64,000 nucleotides of DNA from Rhizobium mesosinicum (GCF_019511345.1 NZ_JAEUAK010000001.1:558001-622000); one strand, 5' to 3'. Positions 25,894 to 35,332 are shown, counted from the stretch's first letter. Notes: generated by a model from the sequence alone, not told the origin. Program-made: numbers and translations.

Positions 25894-27666
25894 ATGACAA
25901 CACAGCAGATCCTCGCCTTCTCCGTCATTGCTGTCATGATGGGGGTCTTCATCTGGGATCGGTTCAGATATGACGTCGTCGCATGCTGCGCTCTCGTTCT
26001 GTCCGTTGCTGTCGGTATCGTGCCGAAGGACAAGGCCTTTTCCGGTTTTTCCGATGATATCGTCATCATCGTCGGCAGTGCGTTGATCGTTTCGGCCGGC
26101 GTGGCGCGATCGGGCGTCGTCGATATGGCGATCAAGCGCTTCTTTCCGAATCTCAATACGCTGCATAGCCAGCTGGCCATTCTGATGATCGTCGTGGCGC
26201 TGCTTTCCGCCTTCATCAAAAATATCGGCGCCCTGGCTATTATGATGCCGGTCGCCTTTCAGTTCGCCAGGAAGTCGGGCGCCTCACCATCCAAATATCT
26301 GATGCCCATGTCGTTCGCCGCCCTGCTCGGGGGCCTGATGACGCAGATCGGCACGTCGCCCAATATCGTCGTCTCGCGGCTGAGAGAGGAGATGACCGGC
26401 AGCTCCTTCACCATGTTCGATTTCACCCCTGTTGGAGGAGTCCTGACGATTGCCGGCGTGATCTTCCTCATCTTCTTTCATTGGCTGGTGCCAAGCCGCA
26501 CGAAACAGGGCCGCTCGATCGAGGAAGCGGTCGAGATCACGAATTATACGTCCGAAGCAATGGTGGCGGCCGAATCGCCGATGGTGGGAAAACCGGTCAG
26601 CGACCTCATCAGGCCCGGTGACGGCGAGGCGATCGCCACGTCCGTCTTGCGCGGCGCGACGCGCATGTCGCCCTTCCCCGATCTGACTTTGCGGGAAAAC
26701 GATATCGTCCTGCTGGAAGGTCCGTCTGCCGCGATCGACCGCATCGTTTCGGCGGGCAAGCTGCAGCTCTCCGGCAAACCGATAAGGGAGAATGGGCAAA
26801 CGCAGACGGAACTTATTTCCATCGAAACGATCATCGGCCAGGAATCGCCCTTGAAGGGTCGCTCCGCCAAAGAAATTGCGCTCGCCTATACGCGCGGTGT
26901 CAATCTGCTGGCCGTCAGCCGGCATGGTCAACGGCTGCAGGAGCGCCTTGCCAATCTGACGCTTGCTGCCGGCGACGTGTTGGTGCTGCAGGGCAGCCGG
27001 GAAAATCTGCCTGTCGTTATTCAGGACCTGGCGCTGCTACCGCTTGCCCAACGCGAGATCCTGCTCGGCACGCGCAGGCGGGCCTTCATTCCGCTGGTCA
27101 TCCTGGCGCTTGCCATGGGGACGACGGCAATCGGCCTTGCGCCGGTGCCTGTGGCCTTCTTTGCTGCGGCACTCGCCATGGTCGTCTTCCGGGCGATACC
27201 TCTTGCCGATATCTACAAATCGGTAGACGGGCCGATCCTCATCATGCTGGCGGCGCTGATCCCAGTCTCGGATTCACTGCGCACGTCAGGCGGCAGCGAT
27301 TTGATTGCGCATGGACTGGGCGAGGTTGCCAAGGGCTTGCCGGCGTGGAGTGCGCTCGGATTGATCCTGATCGTCGCGATGGCGGTGACGCCCTTCCTCA
27401 ACAACGCGGCCACGGTCCTCGTCATGGCCCCCATTGCCGCCGGTTTCGCAACCGATCTCGGCTTCAGGCCAGAAGCCTTCCTGATGGCGGTGGCGATCGG
27501 AGCCGGCTGCGATTTCCTGACGCCGGTCGGCCACCAATGCAACACACTGGTCTTCGGGCCAGGGGGATACAGGTTCTCCGACTACCCGCGCCTCGGCCTG
27601 CCACTGTCGTTTCTGATCATCCTCGTCAGCGTGCCGGTGTTGCTCTATGTCTGGCCAGTCAGCTGA
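25894..27666 (+). CDS. SLC13/DASS-family transporter with central TrkA-C (RCK_C) domains
   Basis: A 590-residue membrane protein. The N-terminal hydrophobic half (1-200) contains FIKNIGALAIMMPVAFQFARKSG and GGLMTQIGTSPNIVVSRLREEM, the SLC13 SNT-type motif. Residues about 215-390 are soluble and hold two RCK_C-like repeats (SDLIRPGDGEAIATSVLRG with ENDIVLLEG; AYTRGVNLLAVSRHG with AGDVLVLQG). The C-terminal half has FLNNAATVLVMAPIA and GCDFLTPVGHQCNTLVFGPGGY. The family carries sulfate, dicarboxylates or other anions with sodium. The substrate is not evident. No partner gene is adjacent. Confidence 0.85.
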   Translation: MTTQQILAFSVIAVMMGVFIWDRFRYDVVACCALVLSVAVGIVPKDKAFSGFSDDIVIIVGSALIVSAGVARSGVVDMAIKRFFPNLNTLHSQLAILMIVVALLSAFIKNIGALAIMMPVAFQFARKSGASPSKYLMPMSFAALLGGLMTQIGTSPNIVVSRLREEMTGSSFTMFDFTPVGGVLTIAGVIFLIFFHWLVPSRTKQGRSIEEAVEITNYTSEAMVAAESPMVGKPVSDLIRPGDGEAIATSVLRGATRMSPFPDLTLRENDIVLLEGPSAAIDRIVSAGKLQLSGKPIRENGQTQTELISIETIIGQESPLKGRSAKEIALAYTRGVNLLAVSRHGQRLQERLANLTLAAGDVLVLQGSRENLPVVIQDLALLPLAQREILLGTRRRAFIPLVILALAMGTTAIGLAPVPVAFFAAALAMVVFRAIPLADIYKSVDGPILIMLAALIPVSDSLRTSGGSDLIAHGLGEVAKGLPAWSALGLILIVAMAVTPFLNNAATVLVMAPIAAGFATDLGFRPEAFLMAVAIGAGCDFLTPVGHQCNTLVFGPGGYRFSDYPRLGLPLSFLIILVSVPVLLYVWPVS

Positions 27667-27801
27667 TTGCTGATTTAAGACAGACCGGCTCAAGCGCCAA
27701 CCGCGCCGGCCCGTCACGCCAGAGATCGGCAAACCACAGGTCCTCAGGCCAAGGATACACTCGCTTCTGTTTCACCGGGCGGCCGGTAGGAATCATGAGA
27801 T

Positions 27802-27972
27802 CTACGGCCGCGGCTTGTCGGCCTGCGGGAGGGTTTCCGATGCCGATCGTTCCGCTGGATTCGAAGGGCTCCCGAAGCGCGTGTAGACTGCGCCTATGAT
27901 AATACCGAGCACCAGGAGCGCGAGCACGTAGAAAATCATGCCGCGAATTGCAATGCGTGGAGTCTTTGCCAT
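27802..27972 (-). CDS. Small single-pass membrane protein (56 aa)
   Basis: A short gene with a good ribosome site (GAGGAG six bases before the ATG). The product MAKTPRIAIRG starts basic, then has one hydrophobic helix (MIFYVLALLVLGIIIGAVYT, residues 12-31) and a polar tail, FGSPSNPAERSASETLPQADKPRP. The topology suggests an inner-membrane anchor with an acidic/polar tail outside. I do not recognise a family. It stands alone between the SLC13 gene and the LysR regulator. The Shine-Dalgarno and clean topology support it as real. Confidence 0.55.
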   Translation of the reverse strand: MAKTPRIAIRGMIFYVLALLVLGIIIGAVYTRFGSPSNPAERSASETLPQADKPRP

Positions 27973-28271
27973 GGAATGCTCCTCTGTCACCACGATGAAC
28001 GCCGCGGACTTGGCAGTGTTCCCCGCGAGGCAGCCACCCCAGGGCAAGACGATGCAAAGTGATAGTTTTCGGAATGCTCGCTCAGCGTATCCTTTTGCTT
28101 TAACCGCCACCAGCGCTGACGGGAGGCGGTCCCCCACACGGAAAATGACCTTCATCGCCGGCCGCAGAGCGTGCTCCCATATTCCTTTCCCGTACAGTGA
28201 GCGAGGAACGTTCCGAGCGGCCTGCCGTTCCTGCCTCCGAACTGAAACCTTATGGACCTGCCACCCGGTCA

Positions 28272-29216
28272 CTATAAGAGCGGTGGGGATTTTCCGCCCT
28301 GCGACAAGGATTGCAGAGCGGCGATGCTCGCCCGCAGCCGGGGGGCTGCGAAATCCAGAAAGTGGCGCATCTTGAGCGGCATCTGCCCACGGGCGAGATG
28401 GACCAGGTGGATGGGGGCGGGCTCCGGTTCGAAGTCTTCAAGCACGAGTTTGAGCGTGCCGGCCGCAACCGCTTCTGCGACCTGATAATAGAGCAGCCTG
28501 GTGACGCCAGCGCCGCGGATGGCGGCCTCCGCAGCCGCTTCGGTCGTGGTGAGGGAAAGCCGCGGTGTAATTGCCACCTCGACTGACTTGCTGACGCCAG
28601 GCTTTCGAAACTGCCAGCCTGCAAACGGGCTCAGGACTTCAACACTGATGCAGGGTAGATCCCGGAGATCGGCCGGCTCCTTCGGAACCCTGCGACCTGC
28701 AAACAGAGCGGGGCTGCCGCAGACCACCCTGCGAACCGAACCGACGCGAGTTGCGACCATGGCGCTGTCGGGCAGATCGCCGATGCGCACCGCCATGTCG
28801 ACATGCTCCTCGACGAGATCGATATTCCGGTCCGCCAGCATCAGCCGCACGTTGATTGCCGGAAAGGCAGCCAGAAAGTCGGTTACGACGGGCAGGACAT
28901 GAAGGCGGCCAAATTGGACCGGAGCCGTTAACACCAGATCGCCCTTCGGCATCGCGAACTCGCCGGATGCCTGGCGTTCGGCCTCTTCAACCTGCTCAAG
29001 AATGCGCTTCACCGCTTCTACATAGGTAGCACCCGCATCGGTAAGAGCGATCTTTCGTGTGGTTCGGGTTAGGAGCTTGGTTCCGAGCAACGCCTCGAGC
29101 TCGGTGATCTTGCGGCTCAGTGTCGGCAGCGGAATTTTCAGCGACCGGCTGGCCGCAGACAGGTTTCCCCTGTTCACCACTTCCAGCAGCATTGACATCG
29201 CTTCGAACCGGTCCAA
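28272..29216 (-). CDS. LysR-family transcriptional regulator
   Basis: A 314-residue regulator. The N-terminal helix-turn-helix, FEAMSMLLEVVNRGNLSAASRSLKIPLPTLSRKITELEALLG, is of the type seen in the PA2206/CrgA-like group, followed by RTTRKIALTDAG and a periplasmic-binding-like effector domain. The best start is TTG at 29216, giving MDRFEAMSMLL, the usual N-terminus of this group. It is divergent from the AhpD-like gene at 29334 and probably regulates it; a LysR-type box lies between them. Confidence 0.9.
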   Translation of the reverse strand: MDRFEAMSMLLEVVNRGNLSAASRSLKIPLPTLSRKITELEALLGTKLLTRTTRKIALTDAGATYVEAVKRILEQVEEAERQASGEFAMPKGDLVLTAPVQFGRLHVLPVVTDFLAAFPAINVRLMLADRNIDLVEEHVDMAVRIGDLPDSAMVATRVGSVRRVVCGSPALFAGRRVPKEPADLRDLPCISVEVLSPFAGWQFRKPGVSKSVEVAITPRLSLTTTEAAAEAAIRGAGVTRLLYYQVAEAVAAGTLKLVLEDFEPEPAPIHLVHLARGQMPLKMRHFLDFAAPRLRASIAALQSLSQGGKSPPLL

Positions 29217-29245
29217 ACCATTCTTCCATTTTTTGATAAAATCAC

Positions 29246-29279
29246 TTCCAATAAAAGCATATTCTCTTTGGGAATGGAA
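29246..29279. promoter_or_regulatory. Candidate LysR-type operator in the divergent promoter
   Basis: The 15-base ATTCTCTTTGGGAAT (29261-29275) contains the T-N11-A core with ATTC/GAAT half-sites. It is nested inside a wider TTCCA (29246-29250) and TGGAA (29275-29279) pair. It lies between the regulator and the AhpD-like gene, where autoregulatory LysR sites occur. Confidence 0.4.
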
Positions 29280-29333
29280 ATCGTCAAATTCTAGTCGACA
29301 AGCTAATCACGACTTGTCCAAAGGAGATCATCC

Positions 29334-29879
29334 ATGTCCCGCATTTCCATCCCCACCAAAGACGAAGCACCGGAAGCAACTAAGCCGACACTCGATAGCA
29401 TCCAGAAGGCGTTGGGTTTCGTTCCGAACATTTTTCGTCTGGTTGCCAACAGCCCAGCAGCGTTGGGCGCGTTCACCAGCTTTCAAGGTGCATTGTCGAA
29501 GACGCTCAACGTCAAGACGCGTGAACGGATCGCGCTCGCCGTCGCGGAGGTGAACGGATGCGGCTACTGTCTGTCGGCCCATACCTATCTCGGCCTCAAC
29601 CTGGCAAAAATCAGCCCGGAAGAAATCGCGTTGAACCGCAAGGGTAGCTCCTCTGATGCCAAGGCAAACGCTGCGGTCAGCTTTGCGGCCAGGATTGCCG
29701 AGGCACGCGGCCACGTCTCCGATGCCGATCTCGCAGCCGTGCGCGCAGCCGGATTCTCTGATGCGCAGATCGTCGAAATCGTCGCGCTCGTCGCCGAGAA
29801 TACCTTTACGAATTATCTGAACGAGGTCGCCAGGACAGATATCGACTTTCCGGCGGTTCCCGCTGCCAATGCGGCCTGA
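29334..29879 (+). CDS. Carboxymuconolactone decarboxylase/AhpD-like protein
   Basis: A 181-residue all-helical protein of the CMD/AhpD family. The redox CxxC and downstream His are present in VNGCGYCLSAHTYLG, within the usual ERIALAVAEVNGCGYCxxAH context. Members of this peroxidase-related subgroup reduce or handle hydroperoxides and other electrophiles. AAAGGAG precedes the ATG. It shares an operon with the PNPOx-like gene at 29937 and is divergent from a LysR regulator, an arrangement that suggests response to an oxidant or xenobiotic. Confidence 0.85.
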   Translation: MSRISIPTKDEAPEATKPTLDSIQKALGFVPNIFRLVANSPAALGAFTSFQGALSKTLNVKTRERIALAVAEVNGCGYCLSAHTYLGLNLAKISPEEIALNRKGSSSDAKANAAVSFAARIAEARGHVSDADLAAVRAAGFSDAQIVEIVALVAENTFTNYLNEVARTDIDFPAVPAANAA

Positions 29880-29884
29880 TGGAT

Positions 29885-29912
29885 GAGGAGCAGGGTTGAC
29901 GCTCTGCTCCTC
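29885..29912 (+). terminator. Intercistronic stem-loop between AhpD-like and PNPOx-like genes
   Basis: GAGGAGCAG (29885-29893) and CTGCTCCTC (29904-29912) make a perfect 9-base stem with a 10-base loop. No U-run follows, so partial termination or transcript processing is more likely than full termination. Confidence 0.5.
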
Positions 29913-29936
29913 CCCGACACTTTGAGGAGACGGATC

Positions 29937-30572
29937 ATGACCTACGGATTTCTCGAGATAGCCTCGACCCCCAGTGTGCGCGCCGCACAGGCGGAAATGG
30001 GTGTTCAGGACTTCTGGACCAATCTGCCGAGCGAACGCAGCTTCGACCGCTTCACGGAAAACGAGAGCGCCTTCATTGCGTCCCGCGACAGCTTCTACAT
30101 TGCCTCCGTTTCCGAAACCGGCTGGCCCTATGTCCAGCACCGAGGCGGGCCGCAGGGTTTCCTGAAGGTTCTTGACGATCGCACGCTCGCCTTTGCGGAC
30201 TATCGCGGCAACCGCCAGTACATCAGCACAGGCAATCTCGCCGCCAATGACAGGGTCTGTCTGTTCCTGATGGACTATCCCCGCCGGGCACGCTTGAAGA
30301 TCTATGCGCATGCGGAAAAAATGGCGCTCGATGGCGATCCGACACTGACGGAGCTGCTTGTCACGCCGACCTATCGTGCCAAGCCCGAACGCCTCTTCCG
30401 CCTGCGGCTCGAAGCCTTCGACTGGAACTGCCCGCAGCATATCACGCCGCGTTATACCGAGGCGGAGATTGCCGTCGCCGTCCAGCCCCTTCGTCAGCGC
30501 CTGGCTGAACTGGAGGCAGAGAACGCGGCCTTGCGGGCGCAGGCCGTAAACTCTGCCGATACTAGTGGCTGA
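29937..30572 (+). CDS. Pyridoxamine 5'-phosphate oxidase-like flavin-binding protein
   Basis: A 211-residue split-barrel protein of the PNPOx-like superfamily: FIASRDSFYIASVSETGWPYVQHRGG, then LAFADYRGNRQYISTGNLAANDRVCLFLMDYPRRARLKIYAHAE, which form the FMN-binding strands. A C-terminal helix, LRQRLAELEAENAALRAQ, could be a short coiled coil. GAGGAG stands before the ATG at 29937; a longer reading from 29883 runs through the stem-loop and is rejected. The function is probably flavin-dependent reduction of a small molecule, not vitamin B6 synthesis. Confidence 0.75.
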   Translation: MTYGFLEIASTPSVRAAQAEMGVQDFWTNLPSERSFDRFTENESAFIASRDSFYIASVSETGWPYVQHRGGPQGFLKVLDDRTLAFADYRGNRQYISTGNLAANDRVCLFLMDYPRRARLKIYAHAEKMALDGDPTLTELLVTPTYRAKPERLFRLRLEAFDWNCPQHITPRYTEAEIAVAVQPLRQRLAELEAENAALRAQAVNSADTSG

Positions 30573-30642
30573 ATGGCGAGAGCCCCATGCCTGGAAATCG
30601 CCGCCATGGCATACTCATCTGTTTCGGCCGGGCCGCTTGGCG

Positions 30643-31053
30643 TCAGTCCGAAACCGTCACGTCGATCCAGCGGCCGATCCCTTGGTTGCCATAGATATCG
30701 ACATCAACCCAGACATTACCGTGGACGATCATTGCTGCAGCTTCCTGGGTCATGGAGCCATTGCGGAGCATGGCTTCGAGCGATTGGCGATTGGCGGGAT
30801 CGGCAAAGAACGAGTCCGATTGGTCATCACTGTCGCGAATACCGTACCGGTGGAAGTTGGCTCGATCCTGCCGGATAATCTCCCAAGGCTGTGTGAGCCG
30901 CGTTCCGCTTGAATTGAAGAGATCAGCCTCACCGATATAGGCACGGTAGTGCTCCACCAGGCGGTTTGCATGACCGGCCGTCACATTCGACTGGGCAAGC
31001 GCAGGGTGGCCGGCAAACAGCACACTGACGATGATCGAAATGATTTTTTTCAT
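30643..31053 (-). CDS. Secreted protein of unknown function (136 aa)
   Basis: The protein starts MKKIISIIVSVLFAGHPALAQ, a clear Sec signal peptide with predicted cleavage after ALA (about residue 20). The mature 115 residues have no cysteines or known motif; recognisable blocks are HANRLVEHYRAYIGEADLFN, TRLTQPWEIIRQDRANFHRYG and a C-terminal beta-rich NVWVDVDIYGNQGIGRWIDVTVSD. AAGGAG lies well placed before the ATG. It is not in an evident operon. I cannot assign a function. Confidence 0.65.
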   Translation of the reverse strand: MKKIISIIVSVLFAGHPALAQSNVTAGHANRLVEHYRAYIGEADLFNSSGTRLTQPWEIIRQDRANFHRYGIRDSDDQSDSFFADPANRQSLEAMLRNGSMTQEAAAMIVHGNVWVDVDIYGNQGIGRWIDVTVSD

Positions 31054-31478
31054 GGCGCTCCTTTCAGGACACCAATATTGGGAGTTGAAGATGTTTGCCA
31101 GGCTCAAGGCCGGGAATGGTTAATGTGGCAAACGTCTTGGGCTCATCACCCGCAGCAAATGCATGCCCCTTGAGCTGATCGGCGCTCTGACCGTCTGTCG
31201 CCACTCGCCATCAATCCAAGGCAAAGCTTCGGGGCCGGCGCTGTCAACATGACTGAGCAGCGACTCTCGCCGCCGGCATGTACGGCAACAAGAGGCTGAA
31301 CATTGGAATTCATGTGGCCCTCGCGGTTCTGTTCGTGGCGGCCTTTGCAAGAGGTCGCCGCCGCCTTACCCGATAGCGCCAAGACCTTGAAAGTCGAGGT
31401 CTCCATTCCCCGGTTGCAGACCGGTACCATCTGTTTCGACAGGCCTTATTACCATGGGCGCGACAGGCGGAGGAGAGT
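31054..31478. other. Intergenic stretch with a long inverted repeat
   Basis: No convincing gene. Bases 31088-31100 (AAGATGTTTGCCA) and 31126-31138 (TGGCAAACGTCTT) form a 13-base inverted repeat with one mismatch and a 25-base centre. It lies upstream of the secreted-protein gene on the minus strand. It could be an operator for a dimeric regulator or a hairpin. The remainder holds only short unlikely reading frames. Confidence 0.35.
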
Positions 31479-32678
31479 TCAGTCGAAAAAGCCCGCATCC
31501 TCTTCGCTGAGATATTTCCTGGCCCCTTCAGCGTCGATGTCGAGGCCGAGCCCCGGCGCTTCCAGCAGGTCCACCATGCTGTCCTTCACGATCTGAGGCG
31601 GCAAGCCGATGACTAGGTCCTCCCACCAAGGGTCGGAGGCGCTCGGATATTCGAATGCCACGTAATTTGCGGGCAAGGTAGCGCAGACATTGATCAACGC
31701 GCCGAGGCCCAGCAGTCCGTTGGCTGTGCCGTGCGGTGCCATCAGGATCGAGTGCATGTAGGCGTGCTCGGCGACCCATTTGAGCTCGGCAATGCCGCCA
31801 ATATCGGCTGGATCGGGGCCGATGACGCGTACTGCCTGCGTCTCGATCAGTTCCTTGAAATTGTGCCGCAGGTAGATCTGCTCGCCAGTGTGGATCGGCG
31901 TCGAGGTGGAGGTTGTCAGTTCCCGATAGGCCTGCGGATTGACCCACGGCACGTAGTCGCCAGTCAGCATGTCCTCGAGCCACATCAAATTGTACTTTTC
32001 GACCGCGCGAGCGAACTTGATCGCATCGGGCAGCATCCAGCCCGGGCCGCAGTCAAGCGCCAGGCTGACTTTGTCCCCCAGCACCTCCTTCATCGCGATT
32101 ACGCAGTCGAGCATGTGATTGAAACCGCGCTCGCTGATCACCCCTTGATCCATGGTACCGTGATAGCCGGCCTTCTTCTGCGTCACGCCGTAGTGGAAGT
32201 CCTCGATGGTATCCTTCATGTTGGAGTGGAACGAGATGCCTTGCTTGACCATGAAGAAGTTCTGCGGCTGCTCCATCATCCATCTGACGTCAGCGGCGTA
32301 ATCCTCCGGCCGGTCGCCCGTGCGTTTCTGGCGAATCGAGCCGTTATAGACGCGTACCTTGTCCCGCACCTTGCCGCCGAGCAGTTTATAGACGGGTACG
32401 CCCGCGGCCTTGCCGGCAATATCCCACAGCGCATGCTCGATAGCGCTCACCGCCGCGCCGTACGGCTTGAAGGAGCCGCGCTGGCGGATCTTCAGCATCA
32501 CTCTCTCGACGTCGGTCGGATCCTCGCCGATCAGCGCCTCGCGGAAATGCAACACAAAGGGCTTGAGATAGGACTTGGTGAATTCGACTTCACCCAGGCC
32601 ATAGAGGCCCTCGTCGGTTACGATGCGGACGATCGGGTGTCTGCCGATGACAGCACAGCGGAGATCGGTAATCTTCAT
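31479..32678 (-). CDS. Enolase-superfamily (mandelate racemase group) sugar-acid dehydratase A
   Basis: A 399-residue protein. The N-terminal cap is MKITDLRCAVIGRHPIVRIVTDEGLYGLGE. The barrel has AIEHALWDIAGKAAGVPVYKLLGGKVRD, metal ligands in LALDCGPG (Asp), WLEDM (Glu) and HTGEQIYLR (Glu), and a late catalytic His in MAPHGTANG. The family abstracts a proton alpha to a carboxylate; most members near sugar transporters dehydrate aldonic acids to 2-keto-3-deoxy acids. An insertion (SFHSNMKDTIEDFHYGVTQKKAGYHGTMDQG) may shape the substrate pocket. It is the last of three dehydratase genes on this strand; AAGGA precedes the ATG. Confidence 0.8.
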   Translation of the reverse strand: MKITDLRCAVIGRHPIVRIVTDEGLYGLGEVEFTKSYLKPFVLHFREALIGEDPTDVERVMLKIRQRGSFKPYGAAVSAIEHALWDIAGKAAGVPVYKLLGGKVRDKVRVYNGSIRQKRTGDRPEDYAADVRWMMEQPQNFFMVKQGISFHSNMKDTIEDFHYGVTQKKAGYHGTMDQGVISERGFNHMLDCVIAMKEVLGDKVSLALDCGPGWMLPDAIKFARAVEKYNLMWLEDMLTGDYVPWVNPQAYRELTTSTSTPIHTGEQIYLRHNFKELIETQAVRVIGPDPADIGGIAELKWVAEHAYMHSILMAPHGTANGLLGLGALINVCATLPANYVAFEYPSASDPWWEDLVIGLPPQIVKDSMVDLLEAPGLGLDIDAEGARKYLSEEDAGFFD

Positions 32679-32695
32679 CTTCGGTCCTTCTTGCC

Positions 32696-34057
32696 TCAGC
32701 TCCAGGTGCGATCCCAGGAATATTCATCGTCCCAGTGATCCGTAGGCAGCCAAATGCCGCTGACACCCGGCTGCAGATGCTGCGAGATCACCTCGTCGAC
32801 GACATCGTCGATCCCCAGGCCCGGCTTGTCCGAAACGGTAATGAAGCCATCCTTCACCAGCGGCTTCGGAAGGCCGGTGACGATGTCGTCCCACCAGTCG
32901 ACATCGGCCGAGTGGTATTCGAGCGCCATGAAATTTTCGGTCGCCGTCGCAACATGTGCGGCGGCCATGGCCGCGATCGGACTTTCTGCCATGTGGATAG
33001 CCATGGCGACACCACGGTCCTGCGCCATGTCGCCGATCTTTTTAGTTTCGAGAATGCCGCCGCTGGTGAGCAGGTCAGGGTGGATAACGGAGACGCCGCC
33101 GCTCTTCAGCAGAGGCTCGAAGCCTTCCTTGAGGTATATATCCTCGCCGGTGCAGATCGGCACCGTGGTGGCGTCCTGCAGTTGTCGGTATTGTTCGGTA
33201 TACTGCCATGGGATCACATCCTCGAGCCAGGCTGGGACATATTTTTCAATTCGCCTGGCAAGGCGAATGCCGTTCTGCATCGAGATATGGCCGATATGGT
33301 CGATCGCCAGCGGCACATCCATACCGATGACCTCACGGACCTCGGCGATATATTGCTCGAGCAGGTCGAGGCCCTTATCGGAAAAGTGCAGGGCGGTAAA
33401 TGGGTGCGGAATGTTATGCAAATCGTACGCAGCATTGCGGGCGCGCCGTTCTTCAATGGTCTTCAGCGGCCCGCGACGGGGGTCGTCGCGGTATCCTTCC
33501 AGCGAGCCAGCCGGAAAGACGACCGCACCGGGCACATCGGCGATCTGCATCAGCCCCAGATCCATCTTGAGGAAGGTGAAGCCGAGCTCCATGCGCTGCT
33601 TGAGACGTCTCCCGGTCTCGGTGCCGCTCGGCACCGTCGCGTCGGTATCGCAGTAGACGCGCACTTTGTCCCGAAAACGGCCGCCGAGCATCTGGTAGAT
33701 GGGAACGCCATAGGCCTTGCCGGCAAGATCCCACAAGGCGATTTCAACCGCCGATACGCCGCCGCCCTGCCGGCCGTGCCCACCGAACTGCTTGATGCGG
33801 CGAAACAGGCGGTCGATGTCGCAAGGGTTTTCGCCAAGCAACCGGCTCTTCAGCATCAGCGCGTAGGTGGCGCTGGCGCCGTCGCGCACCTCGCCAAGCC
33901 CGACGATACCCTGGTTGGTGTAAATCTTCAGCAGCACTGAGGTGAACGGCGCGCCGACAATTTCGGCTACCCGCATGTCGGTGATGCGAAGGTCGGACGG
34001 CCTGGAACGGGTGTTAATCCGATTGAGCGCCTCGTCGGCTCCATCTGCCTCTAGCAT
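32696..34057 (-). CDS. Enolase-superfamily (mandelate racemase group) sugar-acid dehydratase B
   Basis: A 453-residue protein, longer than its neighbours through an N-terminal leader and inserts. The cap ends [16 protein letters not shown]; the barrel starts [31 protein letters not shown]. Metal ligand motifs are LAIDHIGH (Asp), WLEDVIPWQ (Glu) and CTGEDIYLK (Glu), and the C-terminal catalytic segment is [11 protein letters not shown], unlike the PHxxxGP of galactonate dehydratase. The specificity is therefore distinct from the other three paralogues. It starts after GAGGA, 17 bases upstream of dehydratase A, in one operon. Confidence 0.75.
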   Translation of the reverse strand: MLEADGADEALNRINTRSRPSDLRITDMRVAEIVGAPFTSVLLKIYTNQGIVGLGEVRDGASATYALMLKSRLLGENPCDIDRLFRRIKQFGGHGRQGGGVSAVEIALWDLAGKAYGVPIYQMLGGRFRDKVRVYCDTDATVPSGTETGRRLKQRMELGFTFLKMDLGLMQIADVPGAVVFPAGSLEGYRDDPRRGPLKTIEERRARNAAYDLHNIPHPFTALHFSDKGLDLLEQYIAEVREVIGMDVPLAIDHIGHISMQNGIRLARRIEKYVPAWLEDVIPWQYTEQYRQLQDATTVPICTGEDIYLKEGFEPLLKSGGVSVIHPDLLTSGGILETKKIGDMAQDRGVAMAIHMAESPIAAMAAAHVATATENFMALEYHSADVDWWDDIVTGLPKPLVKDGFITVSDKPGLGIDDVVDEVISQHLQPGVSGIWLPTDHWDDEYSWDRTWS

Positions 34058-34112
34058 GGTTTATCCTCGTTCTGGTCGGAGGGCACTTTGGGATGGCATT
34101 GATGGTGGCTGG

Positions 34113-35279
34113 CTAGTCCAGCTCGATCTCGTGATCTTGAAGATAGTCGCGGTTCATTTCGACGCCGAGACCTGGCTTGGAGTTAAGCTTGAGGCTGCCG
34201 TTCGAAACGTCGAGTGGCCTATCGATGAGATGATCATATTTGCCCAGGTTCCACTCCGACGTTTCGAGCTTGTAGAAGTTGGGAACGGTCATCATCACCT
34301 GCGCGCCCGCAACCACGTTGATCGGCCCTGCGGCGTCATGCGGCGAGACGGGGATATAGTAGGCTTCGCACAGGGCAGAAATCTTCTTGAGTTCGGTAAT
34401 GCCGCCGGTCCAGGTGACATCAGGCATGATGTAGTCGGCGAGCCTGTTTTCGAGCACCGGCACGAAATCCCACTTGGTGTGGCCGCGCTCGCCCCACGAG
34501 ATAGCGGCGCTTACCTTCTCACGGACTTGCTTGAGCGCGTTGAGGCTCTCGGGTGGACAGGGCTCTTCGAACCAGTCGATCTGACCGGCTTCCTCAAGGC
34601 TCCGGCAAAGGCGGATGGCGGTCGGAACATCGAAGCGGCCATGCGCATCGATGAGGATGTCGATGTCAGGTCCCGCCGTTTCGCGGATCAGGGCGGTAAG
34701 CTCGGCGGCTTCGCGCTCGTCCTTGCGGGTCATGCTGCCATCGAGATAGCCGTCCCGCTGCTCGCGAGCCTGTCCGCCGGCGATGCGGCCCTGATGGGGA
34801 AAAGGATCGAACTTGAGCGCGGTGTGGCCCGACTCGACGATGTCTCTGATTTCCCGGACCACAGCCTCCTTGCTGGTAAACTTGCGCTGGTCGGGATGGG
34901 TGTAGAGCGAAATTTCATCACGAACCGGTCCGCCCAAGAGCTCGTAAATCGGCTTGCCAAGGACTTTGCCGCGAATGTCCCAGAGGGCGATGTCGATGGC
35001 GCTTACACATTCGACTGCCGCACCGCGACTGCCCATGTAGGTGAAGCTGCGGAATATCTTGTGCCACAGATACTCGATCCGCGCCGCGTCCTCGCCGGCA
35101 ATAGCGGCACCGATCTGCCGCAAGATCGTGCAGAGGGCACGATTGGCGAGCCTTGTCGTAGTAGTGATCTCGCCCCAGCCGCTCACCCCCTCGTCGGTCG
35201 TCACTTCGACGAACAGGAATTCTCCCCAATAAGAAGCATCGGATTTGATGAGCCACGGCCGAACGCTGGTGATTTTCAT
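34113..35279 (-). CDS. Enolase-superfamily (mandelate racemase group) sugar-acid dehydratase C
   Basis: A 388-residue protein. Its cap is FLFVEVTTDEGVSGWGEITTTTR. Barrel motifs are ALKFDPFP (lysine strand), DILIDAHGRFD (Asp with the D-x-H pair), DWFEEPCPPES (Glu), SWGERGHTKWDF (Glu) and VSPHDAAGPIN (catalytic His). This set is typical of galactonate/gluconate-type acid-sugar dehydratases. It heads the three-gene minus-strand operon and faces away from the GntR regulator at 35333, which lies just upstream on the same strand. Confidence 0.8.
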   Translation of the reverse strand: MKITSVRPWLIKSDASYWGEFLFVEVTTDEGVSGWGEITTTTRLANRALCTILRQIGAAIAGEDAARIEYLWHKIFRSFTYMGSRGAAVECVSAIDIALWDIRGKVLGKPIYELLGGPVRDEISLYTHPDQRKFTSKEAVVREIRDIVESGHTALKFDPFPHQGRIAGGQAREQRDGYLDGSMTRKDEREAAELTALIRETAGPDIDILIDAHGRFDVPTAIRLCRSLEEAGQIDWFEEPCPPESLNALKQVREKVSAAISWGERGHTKWDFVPVLENRLADYIMPDVTWTGGITELKKISALCEAYYIPVSPHDAAGPINVVAGAQVMMTVPNFYKLETSEWNLGKYDHLIDRPLDVSNGSLKLNSKPGLGVEMNRDYLQDHEIELD

Positions 35280-35332
35280 CTCAACTGCCTTTAACTGAAG
35301 TGGTGGGGATAATGGTATTCAGGTTATGGGCT

